Origin: Gnetum montanum
Lineage: Eukaryota > Streptophyta > Gnetopsida > Gnetales > Gnetaceae
DNA length: 64,000 nt
Reading direction: 5' to 3'
NCBI GenBank assembly: GCA_015680685.1
Contig: MNCI01017913.1
Location: 1,116,352-1,180,351, forward strand
The translations under genes were made by a program, and so were the position numbers. The notes under the pieces were generated by a model. It was not told the origin of the DNA and ran no database searches. It saw only the letters and a list, made by a program, of their open reading frames with translations. Shown piece by piece: positions 21,698-34,499 of the stretch. Numbering within the stretch: the stretch's first letter is position 1; the number at the start of each line of letters is the position of its first letter.

Positions 21698-23715
21698 TAG
21701 TTATGATTTGAGGTACTGTTACGCTCTCAGGGTTATTATGCTCTACAAAACACTTAGAGATTGATGCGATGGACATAGTTTGGGTTTTCCATCCTATGGG
21801 GTTCCAAGGGAACCATCAGTTGGGACCAATCTACACCAACTAGATCATAGATAACTCTTATGTTGGCTGATGATCTAGTTATTGCTATGACAGGTTTACA
21901 GGGGTGTGATGTCTACACTAGCTTATTGCTAGTGATGGGGGTGCAGAAAGCACATGGAACTACGCTTGAGCATAGAAGGAATAAGAGACCCTCCTTCTCA
22001 CACCAAAAACTATGATGTCTAAACAATTTAGTGGCTAGAACATCATGAGTTCCATGAGTGTATAGCCTAACCTTGAATCTGTGCAAGGGCCATGCTGGGG
22101 AAATAGAGATGATGTGCCCTAAACAGCCTAGTTGATTAGATAGGGATTTAAGTGGTGTTAAAATAACTATTTGCAATAGACGTTTATGGAGCGTTACGCA
22201 TGGGAGTTGGGACAACAAGAAAGAGCATAGCATAGAGTCTTGGCTCGAAAATAGTGACATAAATGCACAAATGTGTATTGGCAGTAGAGAAATGTAAAAG
22301 TTATACTAAAAATTAGAAATAAATGCTAAGAAAGGAAATGGAACAAAAGCTTGAGAGTAGAGAAATGCACCACCCCAAAACTGGGGAGCATAAGTTTTGC
22401 TTAAAGAGGAGGTGAAATTGGTACGTGGTGTTAGACATGCATAATGGCAGCATAGCAATTCAGTCACAGTTTTTGGGACATTTAGGATGTGATGCTAGTT
22501 GCTGCAAGGGAGGATGAACTTGCTGGGTTGGCTATCACCATGTTTTGCTAGTGTAATGGTGGACTACGTTGTTGTACTTTCCAAGGTGTCAAGCTTAGGT
22601 GCTTAAGTGCGGTAGAGATTCTCCAAATGCTTAAATGCTCAATGCTCTTTTGATTTTCCAACCCCTAAAGTGCTGAATGTTGTGGTATTTATAGGGCTAG
22701 GTTTAGCGTGAAATGCAGATCGAGCACCACATGGCATGGATGCCACATGGCATGAGCATAGACAAGGCTACATTGACATGTTATGCTCTTCATAGCAAAG
22801 TGTTATGCTCTACAAGATAGCAACAGGAACATAAAGACTACTAAATTGTGACCACACTACCTAGATTACATGTGCCAGAGTCTGAGAGACTATCATGTAC
22901 CTATAAATAGTGTCAAAAAAATGCAACTTAGAGACTGCTTTCTAGGACTACATCTATCCTCTCTTCTAAGTAGGATCAAGCATAGGGACAATTTTAGGGA
23001 TCAATGCATGGGGNGAGGGATGTTGAAGCTGAAATGAAGATTGATGGTGAGTTTTGGAGGCTTTTGGAGGTTGTTGGAGGAATTTTTTGTGTGTCAAGCT
23101 AGCTGTGCTACACAACATAGCAGAGCGTAGCAAGAACAATTAGTGAAATTTTGTAAATTCTAAATTGCCACACTAGTCACGCTGGGTATGTTGCATAGTG
23201 TAGTAGAGCATAGCATGGATACTTTGACAAATTTTGATGAAATATTTAATGTTCCTTCATGTCATACTAACTATGCTCCGGGGTGTAGCAGGATAGGTAG
23301 CCTCAGAAGTCAGAAAATGTGCCAAATGCATCTTCCATGTCAATTTAGCTTAACAGATCCTTGTTTAACACTTAGGAGAAATTGGGCCCTAAAACCTATG
23401 TCATGCTTGCTATGCTATGTAGCGTAGTAGCTCAAAAGATAGAAAACTTGCCAAACTATTTTATCCATCCTAAGCAACTCTCAACCACTTTTGGCTTGAC
23501 AATCGAATAGACTGGCCATGAAAGTATGTGCTACACTACCTATGCCAAAGAGCATAGTAAGACATGTAGATTTTTTTTTAAAAAATAGGACTTAGTTGTG
23601 CTATGCTGTCTATGCTGCAGAGCATAGCACCAAACTTAGAGAAAAGTTTTCCAAGTCTTGATACTTAGATAAATCTACAGTTAAACTATGAAAGCCCAAA
23701 ATTGGTGGTGTTTCA
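21698..23715 (-). repeat. 5' LTR of element A
   Basis: On the minus strand it starts TGAAACACCACCAATTTTGG at 23715 and shares CTGTAGATTTATCTAAGT with the LTRs of B (CTGCAGATTTTTCTAAGTG). A long U3 with TACGCT/AGCGTAG words lies at 23100-23640, and the TATA box is at 22686-22693, in the same GCCATGTGGTGC ... CCTAGCCC context as B. The inner end near 21698 is estimated from the leader and is less sure. An N at 23014 marks a gap. With about 2 kb it is the longest LTR of the family here. Confidence 0.75.
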
Positions 23716-23836
23716 TCTAGGGTCTAGTGAAAGCTATTCAAAATCGTTGGACTAAACCTTAGAGTCATATCCTACTTCAAAAATAACTACAATAAAGTTT
23801 AAAGAGCACACTACATTTTTATTTTTCTAACACAAG

Positions 23837-25780
23837 ATGTCTTCTTCTCATAGGAGTGATTCTCAATCCAAGTCTAATGGAGTACATTAACAAGTACCTC
23901 AATAGTACCAAGTGGTATATGCTCATTCTAATGAGTATGTACCCAATTTCACCTTCATCCTACACTAGGATGAATAGCTATAGTGGCATGACATGGAGGG
24001 AAATATCATGTTGCTACCAGATTGATCCATTCCTGCAATTCTCTAACAAATGCTTATACAATGGGGTCTCTAGGAACTTCATGCTGAGTATGTTGTGTAA
24101 GATAATGATGCCAGGGATTATCATCCCACTGATGCACAATATCTCAAGGATCTTCGGTTAGAACAACATCATGAATTTGTGAAGGGAAAAGGGTTTAATG
24201 ATTCCCCATTCCTACTGTACTAAAAATATTGTGGAGAACCCTTCTTTGTGGGTTTTTCATTCAGTGAAATTCCTCTTTTTGATTTCGATGAAGGAGGTCA
24301 AAACCATAACCTACAATCCATAATTCATAATCCTAGTTTTAGTAAGAATAGATCCAATGACAAAGAAGGATAAAAAAGTGTAAGTTAATGTAGGGATGTG
24401 GATAGAAAAAAAAATCATGATCATGAACATGATCATTGAAGAGGGGGTAGCAGGCATCGTGATGATGCTAGACCTCCTTCCTCTTTACCTTTGTCATCAT
24501 CTTCTTCTTCAATCTCTAATCACAACTATAGGGGATGAAACTATGATGGAGGTGATTGATAGGATTGAAATGATCGAATGGACCATGAGGTGAGTTAAGA
24601 TTGGGGGCAAGGGTATTTAAGAGAGACTCATCACCATGAACGAAGGGGTAGTAGAGGGCATTGAAGGCACTAAAATCATTACCTCAATGAGCCTTTTCTT
24701 ACTAGCCAAAGTATGCTCAACATTGTAGAGTCAGTGGGAATTCCCACAAGGCACATTAAGGATAGTCAGATCAAAAGGATGAACATGAACAATATTATTT
24801 AGCTCAAAGGGGAATATAACTTAAATTTGTAGAACCATCTCCAATCTTTTGAAGATGCATGTATCTTGTAGAATATAGAAAATGAGTGGCAAAAGCTTAA
24901 GTTATTTCCAAGGACACTCATTACAGAAGTAGAGAATCGGTATAGGTCGTTAGAATTGGAATCTATTAGATGTTAGAGTACAATGCTTGAATTGTTTAAT
25001 GAAAAATATTAGACATACTCCCAAGTGTCCAACTTGAGGAAGTAGATCCATGGATGAAAACAAGGGACACATGAGCCCTTGGATGCTACCATTGGTTGAT
25101 ACTATTTCTTATTGCATAGATGTCCTAGCCATGATTATTCTTAATTAGACTAACTTCACCACATTATAGATGGTATTCAATCTAAAACAAGGAGAACCGT
25201 TAGTGTCCATGCCCAAGGGTGATTGTCAAAATTAAACACCAATCAAATCCAAAGATTGATCAAACAAGTAGCTAAAGAGGAAGGGAAATTAAGAAAATGA
25301 GAAAGTGTAGAAGGGTATAACCATGACCCTTCCATTCATAAGAGGGAGGTTCGATTCTATGACAATGAGGAACAATCAACACTTGATGAAGTGGTGAATT
25401 AGAAAACCTTGCCACTTTAGAAATTTCATTTTGAGATTATGGTGAAAGTTGATTAGTTATGGGACTCCACAAATAGTAGATTTGAAGCTATCTTAAAAAT
25501 TGCTAAAGAATCCAAAGAACAAGGTAGTGATTATGAGTGTAGGAGGTGTAAGGAAGCTAAACATGCCTATTAAAGAGGTAAGGGCAAGATTGTTGCAATA
25601 GAGAAAGTTGTGGAAAGTGAATTAAATGATGATGGTGGGTGTGACATCTACCATTATGAACATCCTAATGAATGTTGTCCTATTTTTTCACACTTACAGG
25701 AGTATGGGATTTATGCTTTGAATCCACCACTAGCACAAAGGCAAACACTTAGAAGATTACCTTATCCTTAAGAAAATTCT
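23837..25780 (+). pseudogene. Gag of element D
   Basis: The ATG at 23837 matches the gag start of C at 37414 (Met-Ser-Ser-Ser / Met-Ser-Pro-Ser-Ser). Shared blocks with C include TKWYMLILMSMYPISPSS near 23915 (C: YVHPDEYIPNFTF), the helical capsid region at 24790-25160, and the knuckle-like Cys-Asp-Ile-Tyr-His-Tyr-Glu-His ... Cys-Cys near 25650, where one Cys became Tyr. No open piece exceeds about 100 codons. Confidence 0.72.
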
Positions 25781-26339
25781 AGGTAGTTTCACCAGCAACA
25801 ATATTATTATCCAAATGGAACTCTATCGCAACCCTATGAGTAGTATCAATAGTGGTAGCGACCATAATCATGGACACTAGCACTGCCAAGACATCAATAC
25901 CCTTATAGATAGCCTAATTCATATAGATATTACATTTAGCAACCTTTGTCTCCACATCACTCTTCTAGTCATGTTTCCACTTTTTAGCCTTACTATTACC
26001 ATTTTGATTCATATTGAACTCATTCTCCACATGCAAGAACGGATACCACCTTTTACCCTTATCTTTCTTCTTTTCTTGCACATCTTCCTCCACCCTCAAC
26101 ACAACTACCACCTACTTTGTCTATGTAGGATAAACAACTAGCTTAACCTCAATAATGCAATTCCACTAGGGTCATTAATCTACAACCAGTTCATCAACTA
26201 AGTGATTTAGATACTCTATCAAAGAAAAGACCTTTTTTTGACCCCAAAAGTCCACATAAGCCCTCAAATACACCTATGGTTTGAAACCCTATTTCTCCAT
26301 CTTCATCTATATCAAATACCTTCAAGTCCTCTTCAAACT

Positions 26340-26830
26340 AAACATTGCCTAGGATCCATATTGTTATGCTTACTCATGTCATATTTGATTGGATCCATGC
26401 TAGAAACCTTCCTAGGAAGTTAGCTGATCTTGGGAGTCCTCTTATTTATCTACAAATTGCTAGGAATGAACCATACAACGCTCTTCTTGATTTGGGTTCT
26501 AGTGTCAACATAATTTCTCATGAGATGTATACTTCATGGAACCTACCTTCTATTAAAAAGAGCAATATCAAATTAGAATTGGTAGACCAATCCATTACTA
26601 TTCCATTAGAATTGGTAGAAGACATTGTGACCGCTATCTTATTCTGCTAATTTCCTAGTGATCAAGGTGGAGAACTACAAAGGGGACTTTCCAATCATCA
26701 TGGGAAGGGCATGAACTATTGATGAAAGAATTGACATAAGAGATCTTTTCCTTGAAATATCTAAAGCAAATTCATTTGAAAAGATTGAGGAGAAATGAGT
26801 TCCATACATCATGTACAACGATACAGGGTG
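26340..26830 (+). pseudogene. Aspartic protease of element D
   Basis: Open piece 26345-26650: ALLDLGSSVNIIS carries the active-site Asp-Leu-Gly-Ser at about residues 46-52. ELVDQSITIPLELVEDIV follows, as in Athila proteases. After a frameshift near 26647 comes DFPIIMGRA at 26690-26715, the second motif. Same order as C. Confidence 0.8.
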
Positions 26831-27299
26831 AAATTGTGTGTAGAAACTCTAGTCAGTTAAATGAGCATCCATCTTTGCATGCAAGTAGTATGAACCAAAA
26901 GTAGAAATTCAATGGTATCTATATGTAGTAGCCACAAAACAAGAAGGCACCTAGTGCTTAACCACTAATTTTGGGAGTAGCACACTTTACATGGAACCAA
27001 TTGAGAGCCTCACATGTGCATATGTTGTAAGCATGGATGAACTAGAGTAGTTCATCACCAACTCTCTAATGATGCAAATGATGATACCTATTGGGGAGAG
27101 TTAGAAATTTCTGAAAATTCAAGCAAGAGCCCCTTGAACTAAAAATTCTACTGGCCAACATGAAATATGTGTTCTTAAAAAATGGGAAGCTAGTAATAAT
27201 CAATGCCAATATTACTCCAAAACAAAAATAGATGTTGTTAAAAGTGATTGAAAAATGGTCAACATCCTTTGCTTGTTCATTTCTTGAACTCATAGGGAT

Positions 27300-28640
27300 T
27301 GATCTTAGGATATGCCATCATTGCATCTACACTGATTTGGCCATGAATCCAAAGAGGTAGACACAAAGGCAATTAAACCCAAAATTGAAATAGATTGTCA
27401 AGGAAGAAAACAAACAACTTCCCAATGTAGGGTTTATTTATTTCATTGTAGATAGCAGGTAGGTTAGTCCACTTATTATCATGCCCAAGAAAGTTAAAAA
27501 ATGGTAGGTCTACATAGATTTTTAGCTACTGAATATGGCAACATTTAAGAACCATTTTCTATTGTCATTTGTTGATCAAGTATTAGATACAATATCTAGG
27601 GATTGTTATTATAGTTTTTTGGATGGTTATAGTGCTTATAACAAAATCCAAATTGAATCAGAGGACCAAGCCAAGACAACATTCATAAGTCCTTGGGGGG
27701 ACTTTTGCATATTGTAAGATGCCTTTTGGTTTGTGTAATGCACCTACTACTTTCCAATGCCTAGTCCTAAGCATTTTTCAATAGTAGATTAGTAGAAATG
27801 TGGAACTCTTCATGGATGACTTATCCACTTATGGAGCTACATTTGAGAAAGTTCTGGTTTACCTTGAGCAAGTGCTAAAATGATGTGTTGAAAAAAAATC
27901 TATGACTCAACTAGCAAAAGATTCATCTAATGGTTTAGGAAGGCATTATATTAGGGCATCAAATATCACAAGTAGGAATTGAGGTAGACATTAAAAAAAT
28001 AAGGGTCATCCAAGGAATTACCCACCAACTAGATATACTCAAAGATTTTCAATCATTCCTTGGAAACACTAGCTACTATCAATGATTCATAGAGAATTTC
28101 TCTAAGATTGCAAAATAATTGGTTGAGCTAACAAAGAAGGATTCTCCATTTGGCTGGACCAATGAATGTGAAAAAGAATTCCAATAATTGACGGAGAAAC
28201 TTGTAGAAAATCCAATTCTATAGGTACCTAATTGGTCTAAACCATTTCATGTTATGATGGATGCGTCAAATTATGCCTTGGGAGTTGTGCTTATGTAGAT
28301 GGATAATAAGAAATGTCCATATTACATTCACTACATAAGTCAAAGCATTGTGGATGCACAGTTGAACTAGACCACCAAAGAAAAAGAATTGATGACAATG
28401 GTATTCACTCTAGAGAAGTTTAGTCATTATGTGCTTAGATATAAAGTGTTTGTGCATATGGAGCATAGTGCCATCGCTTCATGATGAACAAGTGAATGGT
28501 GAGCCCCCATGTCATATGGTTGTTGGTGATCTTGTAGAAATTCAATCTTACGATGGTAGATCAAATGGGTTCTAAGAATGTGGTCATTGATCACTTGTCT
28601 CAGTTATGATGGGACAACAAAGAGGAGAATCCACTATTTG
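27300..28640 (+). pseudogene. Reverse transcriptase and RNase H of element D
   Basis: RT blocks in order: VSPLIIMPKK near 27465-27495, FLDGYSAYNKIQIESEDQAKTTF at 27615-27690, MPFGLCNAPTTFQ after a shift near 27715, and FMDDLSTYG at 27809-27835 with both catalytic Asp kept. RNase H follows: DASNYALG near 28260, a TTKEKELMTMVF block near 28375 and a VVIDHLS block near 28585. Stops and shifts break it throughout. Confidence 0.82.
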
Positions 28641-28649
28641 ATATGTTTC

Positions 28650-29960
28650 CTGATAAAATCCTCTTTGTTGGAGCTATAACTAAACAAATTTTCAATGAGC
28701 CTAAATGGTATGATGGCATTCTCACCTATCTTCTCACTCAAGAGATGCCATAAGGGTTGGCCCATTCAAAGAAACAATAGTTTCCTTACTAGGTGAAATA
28801 CTTCATGGAGAATAATGGACACCTCTACAAGGTGTGCACTGATGGCCTAGTTTGATGGTGTGTCCTTGATGTTGATAAACTACTATTCTCCAAGATGCTT
28901 ATGAAGGTCCTTGTGAAAGCCACTATGCTGGGAGACACATGGCCATTAAAATCCTAATGGCAAGGTACCATTGGCCAATAATATTCAGGGATGCTCATTA
29001 ATATGTCCAATCTTGTGAATGATACCAATGAGATGGTGGAATGACTGCTCAAATAGAGAAACCTCAATAGTGGATCCAACCATTAGAACCCTTTGACATC
29101 TAGGGCATTGAGTTCATTGGTTCCATCACACCTATGTCAAATGGGAAGGCATACATCATAGTCGTAGTTGACTATTGTACAAAATGGGTAGAAATAGCAT
29201 CCATCACTAACTGTACATATTCCACTACTACTTGATTTTTACAAAAAAATGTTGTAAATAAGACTAGTATGCCACGTGCATTAATTTTTTATAATGGAGC
29301 TCACTTTACAGGTAGTACTTTTCAGAAGCTTATGAAACACTTGGGGGTTAAACATAAAATCACAACACCCTACCATCCCAAGCCAATGGTTAAGCTAAGG
29401 TTAGAAATAGGGAAATCACAAAGATACTAATGAGAATTATTAGCAAGTATAGGAAATACTAGAGCACAAAACTCAACGATGCCCTCTGGGCCTACCACTG
29501 AACATGGAAACTTCCTATAGGTTATTCTACTTATGAGCTTGTGTATGGAAAATTACCAAGACTTCCTATTCAATTCGAGCTCTATACAATTTTAATAGCT
29601 TGTGACCTTGACCTTAACTTGAGTCTAGCACCAAAAAAAAAAAAAAAACCATTAATGAATCTCAACTTACCAGATGAAAATTGATTGGTGGCCCTATCAT
29701 CTAATGAGTTACACAAAGCATTCAAAAAAAAGTGCCATGACCTTAGTATCAGAAAAGTAAAACTTCAACCAGGAGATAGGGTTTTCTACTATAACCCCAA
29801 GATGTACCTCAACGAACTAAGTTTCAAATGTTGTGGAAAGGACCTTATATAATTTACAAAAATTTTTGTTCTGGGGCCATGATGATCTACAAACTTGAAA
29901 GCCCAAACAAGAAATAACTAGTCAACATACAACAAGTCAAACCTTTCCATGAGAATAAGC
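28650..29960 (+). pseudogene. Integrase of element D
   Basis: The zinc finger is near 28890-29030 (His-Tyr-Ala-Gly ... Cys-Glu, second Cys pair partly lost). The core has EPFDI-GIEFIGSITPMSNGKAYIIVVVDYCTKWVE at 29085-29200, the block before FTG near 29310, and WAYH-TWKLPIGYS at 29490-29530. The C-terminal part extends to about 29960 with a GP-IIYKN-like block. A run of A at 29632-29649 interrupts the linker. Confidence 0.8.
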
Positions 29961-29989
29961 TAACTAATGCAAAAAATGCCTTATTGGAT

Positions 29990-31517
29990 GGAAAACCACA
30001 CTCAATATTTTAGATCTCATCCTTCCAACCTAGTCACTGGGAAGATGGCCACCCATGCTAACTATATATGCAGCTTCTCACTTTTTTACCTTTTTTTTAC
30101 ACCTCATTACTTTTACAACTTTTTGTTTTACACATTATTTATTTTACACATTTTTTGTTTTCATGTTATTAATCTTTTCTAAATTTTTTACACCATCATT
30201 AGTAGATTTTCTATTTCTTGAATATTTTACACTTTCTTGTATACTTTCTTTTATTTTGGTGCGATTCTCCAAATTTTTGTTAATAAGTGCTAGGCACAAT
30301 GGTAATTCGTTGCTTGATGGTGGTATGTACTATTTAGTTATTTGATTGTTGGTGTTTGGATTCTAACTTTGAATTTTATTATGGATGGCTAGGACATAGT
30401 TTCTTTTTCATGCAATAGGACATGGTTGGTTTTAGTTTGGACTAATGATGGATTTGGTGTTCGAATGTCCATGTGAAGTCACTAAACATGGTTGGTTTTG
30501 GTTTGGACCAATGATGGATTTTATTATGTCATTTAACCATAAAATTTACAAGGAAATTCATGTAAGCTTAATTAGGAACTCCATTCCACTCTCTCTCATC
30601 CACCTATGCTTTCCATATCTCACCTCACTGCTAGTTTCATGTTTTTGTTTGATGTATTCATTTGATGTGTTAAAATTATTAGGTAGTTTATTTTGGGTTT
30701 TTGTACTTAACCTTCCATAACCATTAATCATCCATAAAATCCATGGAATCCTTGGTTTGAAGTTATGCAAGGGCATAAAAGGCCTGTGTCTACTTTGGGG
30801 ATGACCCACTTGCATTTCTTTTGGTTGGATTAGTTAAGTTCTTTATTCTTACACATTCTCATAATCAAATCCTTTTGCATTCCCCATCAATAACATCTAA
30901 TTGTGCACCTCTTCACAACATTTTTTAGTGAACTTTCCTTTTTATTATTGTGAATTCTTACACCCTCTTCAAGTATTTCCTTGTGTTGCACTTTTTCAAA
31001 TTTAATGAACTACTTATTCATGTTACCCTATTTGTCAGTCTTTTGGATAACACTACTAACGAAATCAATCCACCATAATCACAACCTAGCCAAGTGTAAT
31101 CACCAATGAGCTAAGGTACTTCAAAGCTATATGTTACACATTGCACATTAATCCATGATTTTGTTTTGTGATTATAGTGGAAAGCATGGACTAGAAGTGG
31201 GACTATCTTCACCAAGGATGATGTGGTAGTACCACATGATGAGGACCTTTCATGATTGTTGGATCTTCTCTCTTGTTCTTAAGCTTCCAAGAGGAGTTGG
31301 ATTTTAGTTTTTTCTAGGGTGTTATCTTCCCTTATCATGAACATCCAAATTTGTAAACGACTATACATCCATATAGTTGAGCACTTAGGAGTCTGTTTGT
31401 TCCATTTGAGTTAGTTTGTATGTTAGTTAATAATTCCATACCTTCCTGATATTTTGTAAGAAACTTGTTCCTCCTCTTATTCACTTAAGGATGAGTTTTC
31501 ATTCAATCATGGAGGTA
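29990..31517 (+). other. 3' non-coding region of element D
   Basis: T-rich (30060-30280), then a near-direct repeat of ACATGGTTGGTTTTRGTTTGGA (about 30421 and 30486). A conserved box TACTTTGGGGATGACCCACT is at 30791-30810, matching 44781-44800 of C. No coding signal; open frames here are shadows of low-complexity sequence. Athila elements can carry an env-like frame at this place; none is visible. Confidence 0.6.
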
Positions 31518-32378
31518 TGAAAAATCATGTTTTGACTAGCTCCAATATCAGATATATGATATTAGAGCCCTAATATTGGATACTCAATGTCGAAGTGCAA
31601 GATGCAATGTTGAATATCCAATATTGGAAGGTATATGCTGGCCTATAAATATAGCACTTGGGCTCACAATTTTCATATAGTTTTTCATAGTTTTTGCATA
31701 GAGTAACAAAGTTCTTACAGTTTAGTCATTTTAGAGTTAGAATATTTCTGAGTGTCCATAGTAGACGTTTAAGTGTGTACAGATCTTTATTTGAGCACTA
31801 AGGTACGTGAGCATAGTAATGTGATGGGAATAAAGATGAGTCCTTTTGATAATCCTTGTTGCACTAAGAATGGATTAATGTTTTCTTTAATGCATTTATT
31901 ATTCATACACTTTACATTAATGAATTCTCATTAAGTAATTAATTTCTAGTTATTAATGAACTCAATCATAACCACTTCAAGCATACATGTAGCACTTGGC
32001 AACCTAGAAATGCTTAATGTTTAGTAACCTAGTAGTGTTACACATGTTTAGGATGTGTTCGAGGAGTGGGAATGGGTACTTGTGTTAGGCTAGCTAGGTA
32101 GTAGGTTAATTAGATATTACATTCCTCTACCTTTCATTCATTCTTCTAGGTGATTAAAATTATAAAATACAAAATGATAAAAATCATATGCCTTAGTTTC
32201 ACTTAATCATATACTTGGAGTTCATGAGTGGATCTAAAAAGATAATGATTGTTTCAATTAGATTTCATGTCTTAGAACTAGTATACTTAAGAACTTAAGG
32301 TTTGTAGAATTTGACTAGATCACACATGAACTCTTGTGATTTGTATGGTTGGGTGTAAGAGTACCTTGCCACTCATCA
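31518..32378 (+). repeat. 3' LTR of element D
   Basis: It begins TGAAAAATCATG after GGAGGTA and ends CCACTCATCA, aligned with the ends of the C LTRs (TGATGAGCC ... CACTCATCA). A TATA block CCTATAAATATAG is near 31643. The middle shares TTATTTGAGCA, GTAACAA and CACTTGGCAACC words with C. The following bases are AGTAA. Confidence 0.82.
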
Positions 32379-32449
32379 AGTAACATGGATAAAGGGATCC
32401 TTTGTATGAAAAAACCATACATCCTAGATTTGGGCTAGTTTTAGCCTCA

Positions 32450-34480
32450 ATTATTCATGCATGTGTGCCTCCAGGGTTGCCAAGGTTGAGGACTAGGGTT
32501 TGAGGTCAAGTTTGGCCAATTTGCAGGTTTCCTAGATGGTTTCTAAACTTTCCCCCTATTTTCCACACTGGGAATAGTATTCTTAATCTAGAAAATTAGG
32601 GGAAAGTAGCTTTTTAGTTATTTGTATTATTTCTAGCCATGCATGTAGGTTTTTGTGGTTGCTAGTGTTAATTGCTACTACCTAGTGTTAAATTTTGGTC
32701 ATTTCAATGGTTATGAAGTGATTTTTAATGCCCCTCTTTTTCCATGCTAGGGTTTTTATGCTCAATGTGGAAGATTAGGGGTAAAGATTGTTTGGATATT
32801 TGTGATCACTTTTTGAGAGTTTGAGGGCTCTCAAAGATGTAAAACTAGTCTTAGAAATCATGTGGGACTGTAGGTTGTCTAAATGAGGTGTCTAGAGGTC
32901 ATTTTAAAGTTGCACCAAAGTTTCCTTGTTTCTTCCATGTTAGCCAACATGGAAGAGGGAGCCCTCAGGGTGGAGGAACTAGGAGACATTACTTTTTACA
33001 AATTTTTGATGTTCTTAGATATGCATGCAAGCTTCTAAGGTTGCTAGTCTTGACTGCTAATACCTTATGTAAAAATTTGATTGTTTCAAGGGTTATTAAG
33101 TAGGTTTTATGATTTCCCATCTTCTTTCATGCTTGGGCTTCCATTATAAATGTGGAATATTGAGGGGAAGGATATTAACTAGTTTTTAGCAATTTTGACT
33201 ATGTGTGAGTGTCTATAGGGCTATTGGTGTTGGCTATCAATGTCTATAGTTGAAATCTAGTTATTTTAGAGATTATGAGAGTTTTTTAGGCTTCCCTCAC
33301 TCCATTCACAATAAGGGTAGGATACTTAGGATGGATGAAATCTTTCTTAGTATGGAGAACAAAAGGGAGGAAAGTTTTGAACATTTTAGCTAACTTATGG
33401 AAGTCTAGTGGCTTTTGGAATGTCTAGGCTACTTCTAGAAGTTAAATTGCATGTAAACTCATGCTGAGGGTAGGATGTGTGGCATGGAGGGGGTTCTTCT
33501 CAGCATGGAAGAACCTAAGAGGCTTTATTTTTACTAATTTCTATAGTCTAGTAGCATTTGGAAGGGTTGTGAAGGTTCTAGTGTTAGGGACAAGGTAATT
33601 TGAGGTATTTTCTAGTGCTTGGAACCTTCCACTAATGTTCCTAGCTAATCCCCCTAGATTTCAACATTGGGTAGCATGGAAGAGGTCTCCCTTAATGTGG
33701 GAGAATTAGGAAAGTTAGATCTAGACTAGCTCAATACTTAATCAACCATGCATGTTAGTCTCTAGGGTTGACAATGTCGATGGTCAATGCTGGGTGTCAA
33801 GATCCAGTAGTTTGGAGACTCTTAAGTGTCTCATGTAGTTTCACCCCTTTCTCCCACATTAGAAATGATGGCCCTAGAGTGGATGAGAGGGTGATGATAG
33901 TTTTATGCCATATTTGGCTTCTTTTTGGGCATTTGGAAGCTCCAAAGGGTTCCTATAGGGTCTAGGGGTCACTAGGCTTTGAAAAATGGCTACTAGGTAG
34001 TTGATTTAGGGCATTTTTGGCTTTCCCCCTTCCATCCATAAAGGGGAGGAGATGCTCAACGTCGATGAATCTTTCCATAGTGTGGAACTACCAAATCCTA
34101 TGATTTTGACCAGCATTGATAAGTTTCAACTAGGTTTGGTAAGGTTTAGGTGTTGCAAGATATGCTTGTAAGGGTTCTAGGGCATATGGGGCTTACTTCG
34201 AGGTCAAACATGGGCTAAATGGATGTTGGGGGGGGGGGGGGGGGGGTGGGTAAGAATGAATTTTACCCCCCTTGTTCCATGCTAGGTAGTGTTGCCCCAA
34301 CGTGGAAATTCATGTTGTTCTATTTTGATAGTTTTTCATCCTGTTTTGGGATCCCATGGTTTAAAAAAGGCATGTTCAAGTTACTAAAAATGGTAAACGA
34401 CTATGTTTTAATGATTTTGCAAAGTGGGAGCCATGTAATGATGCTAGGCATGGTATCTCCAACATGGATGCTTGGGAAAG
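32450..34480 (+). repeat. Diverged tandem array, period roughly 180-190 bp (block 1)
   Basis: About 10-11 units can be followed by the landmark GGTTGCTAGT-TT-A-TGCTA and a following CCTC-TTTCCATGC-AGGGT block: 32476, 32657, about 32840, 33039, 33222, about 33405, about 33560, 33763 and on to about 34350. Units differ strongly and some are longer. No reading frame is shared between them. Confidence 0.6.
34228..34246 (+). repeat. Run of 19 G
   Basis: An uninterrupted G homopolymer inside block 1, after GGATGTT and before TGGG. It could form a G-quadruplex, or could be a slippage or assembly artefact. Confidence 0.9.
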
Positions 34481-34499
34481 CTTAGTTATGGCTTTAGGT

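Larger units (their letters stand above)
1..23715 (-). mobile_element. Element A: Tat-lineage Ty3/Gypsy retrotransposon, decayed, 3' end off window
   Basis: A minus-strand element read from its 5' LTR (about 21698-23715) through gag, protease, an interval with an antisense gene, RT, RNase H, a second archaeal-type RNase H and integrase to its 3' region at the left window edge. Its outer boundary is fixed by GGTGTTTCA at 23707-23715, the complement of the LTR start TGAAACACC shared with B and E. The flank at 23716-23720 is TCTAG; the matching target copy would lie left of position 1. It is interrupted by B at 4263-11607. The dual RNase H and the integrase ending in a Pro-(Val/Ile)-Asn ... Tyr-Tyr motif are Tat-lineage traits. 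Every reading frame is broken by stops and shifts, so A is dead. It appears to sit in the leader of element D, about 120 bp before the gag start of D. Confidence 0.8.
23716..32378 (+). mobile_element. Element D: Athila-like retrotransposon, 5' LTR outside the window
   Basis: A plus-strand gag-protease-RT-RNase H-integrase order with a 3' LTR at 31518-32378 of the same type as the LTRs of C. No 5' LTR exists between 22900 and 23837 because element A is inserted in the leader; it should lie left of position 1. Protease of the LLDLGS type and an FMDD reverse transcriptase indicate the Athila branch. D is more decayed than C, with stops about every 10-40 codons. Confidence 0.78.

Noticed and set aside
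22880-22900. CCTATAAATAG on the plus strand as a gene promoter
   Set aside because: It lies inside the 5' LTR of element A on the opposite strand and no plus-strand gene follows.
30055-30345. Hydrophobic open frame in D 3' region, as an env-like membrane protein
   Set aside because: It is translation of a T-rich tract, not conserved in C, with no signal or surface-protein pattern.
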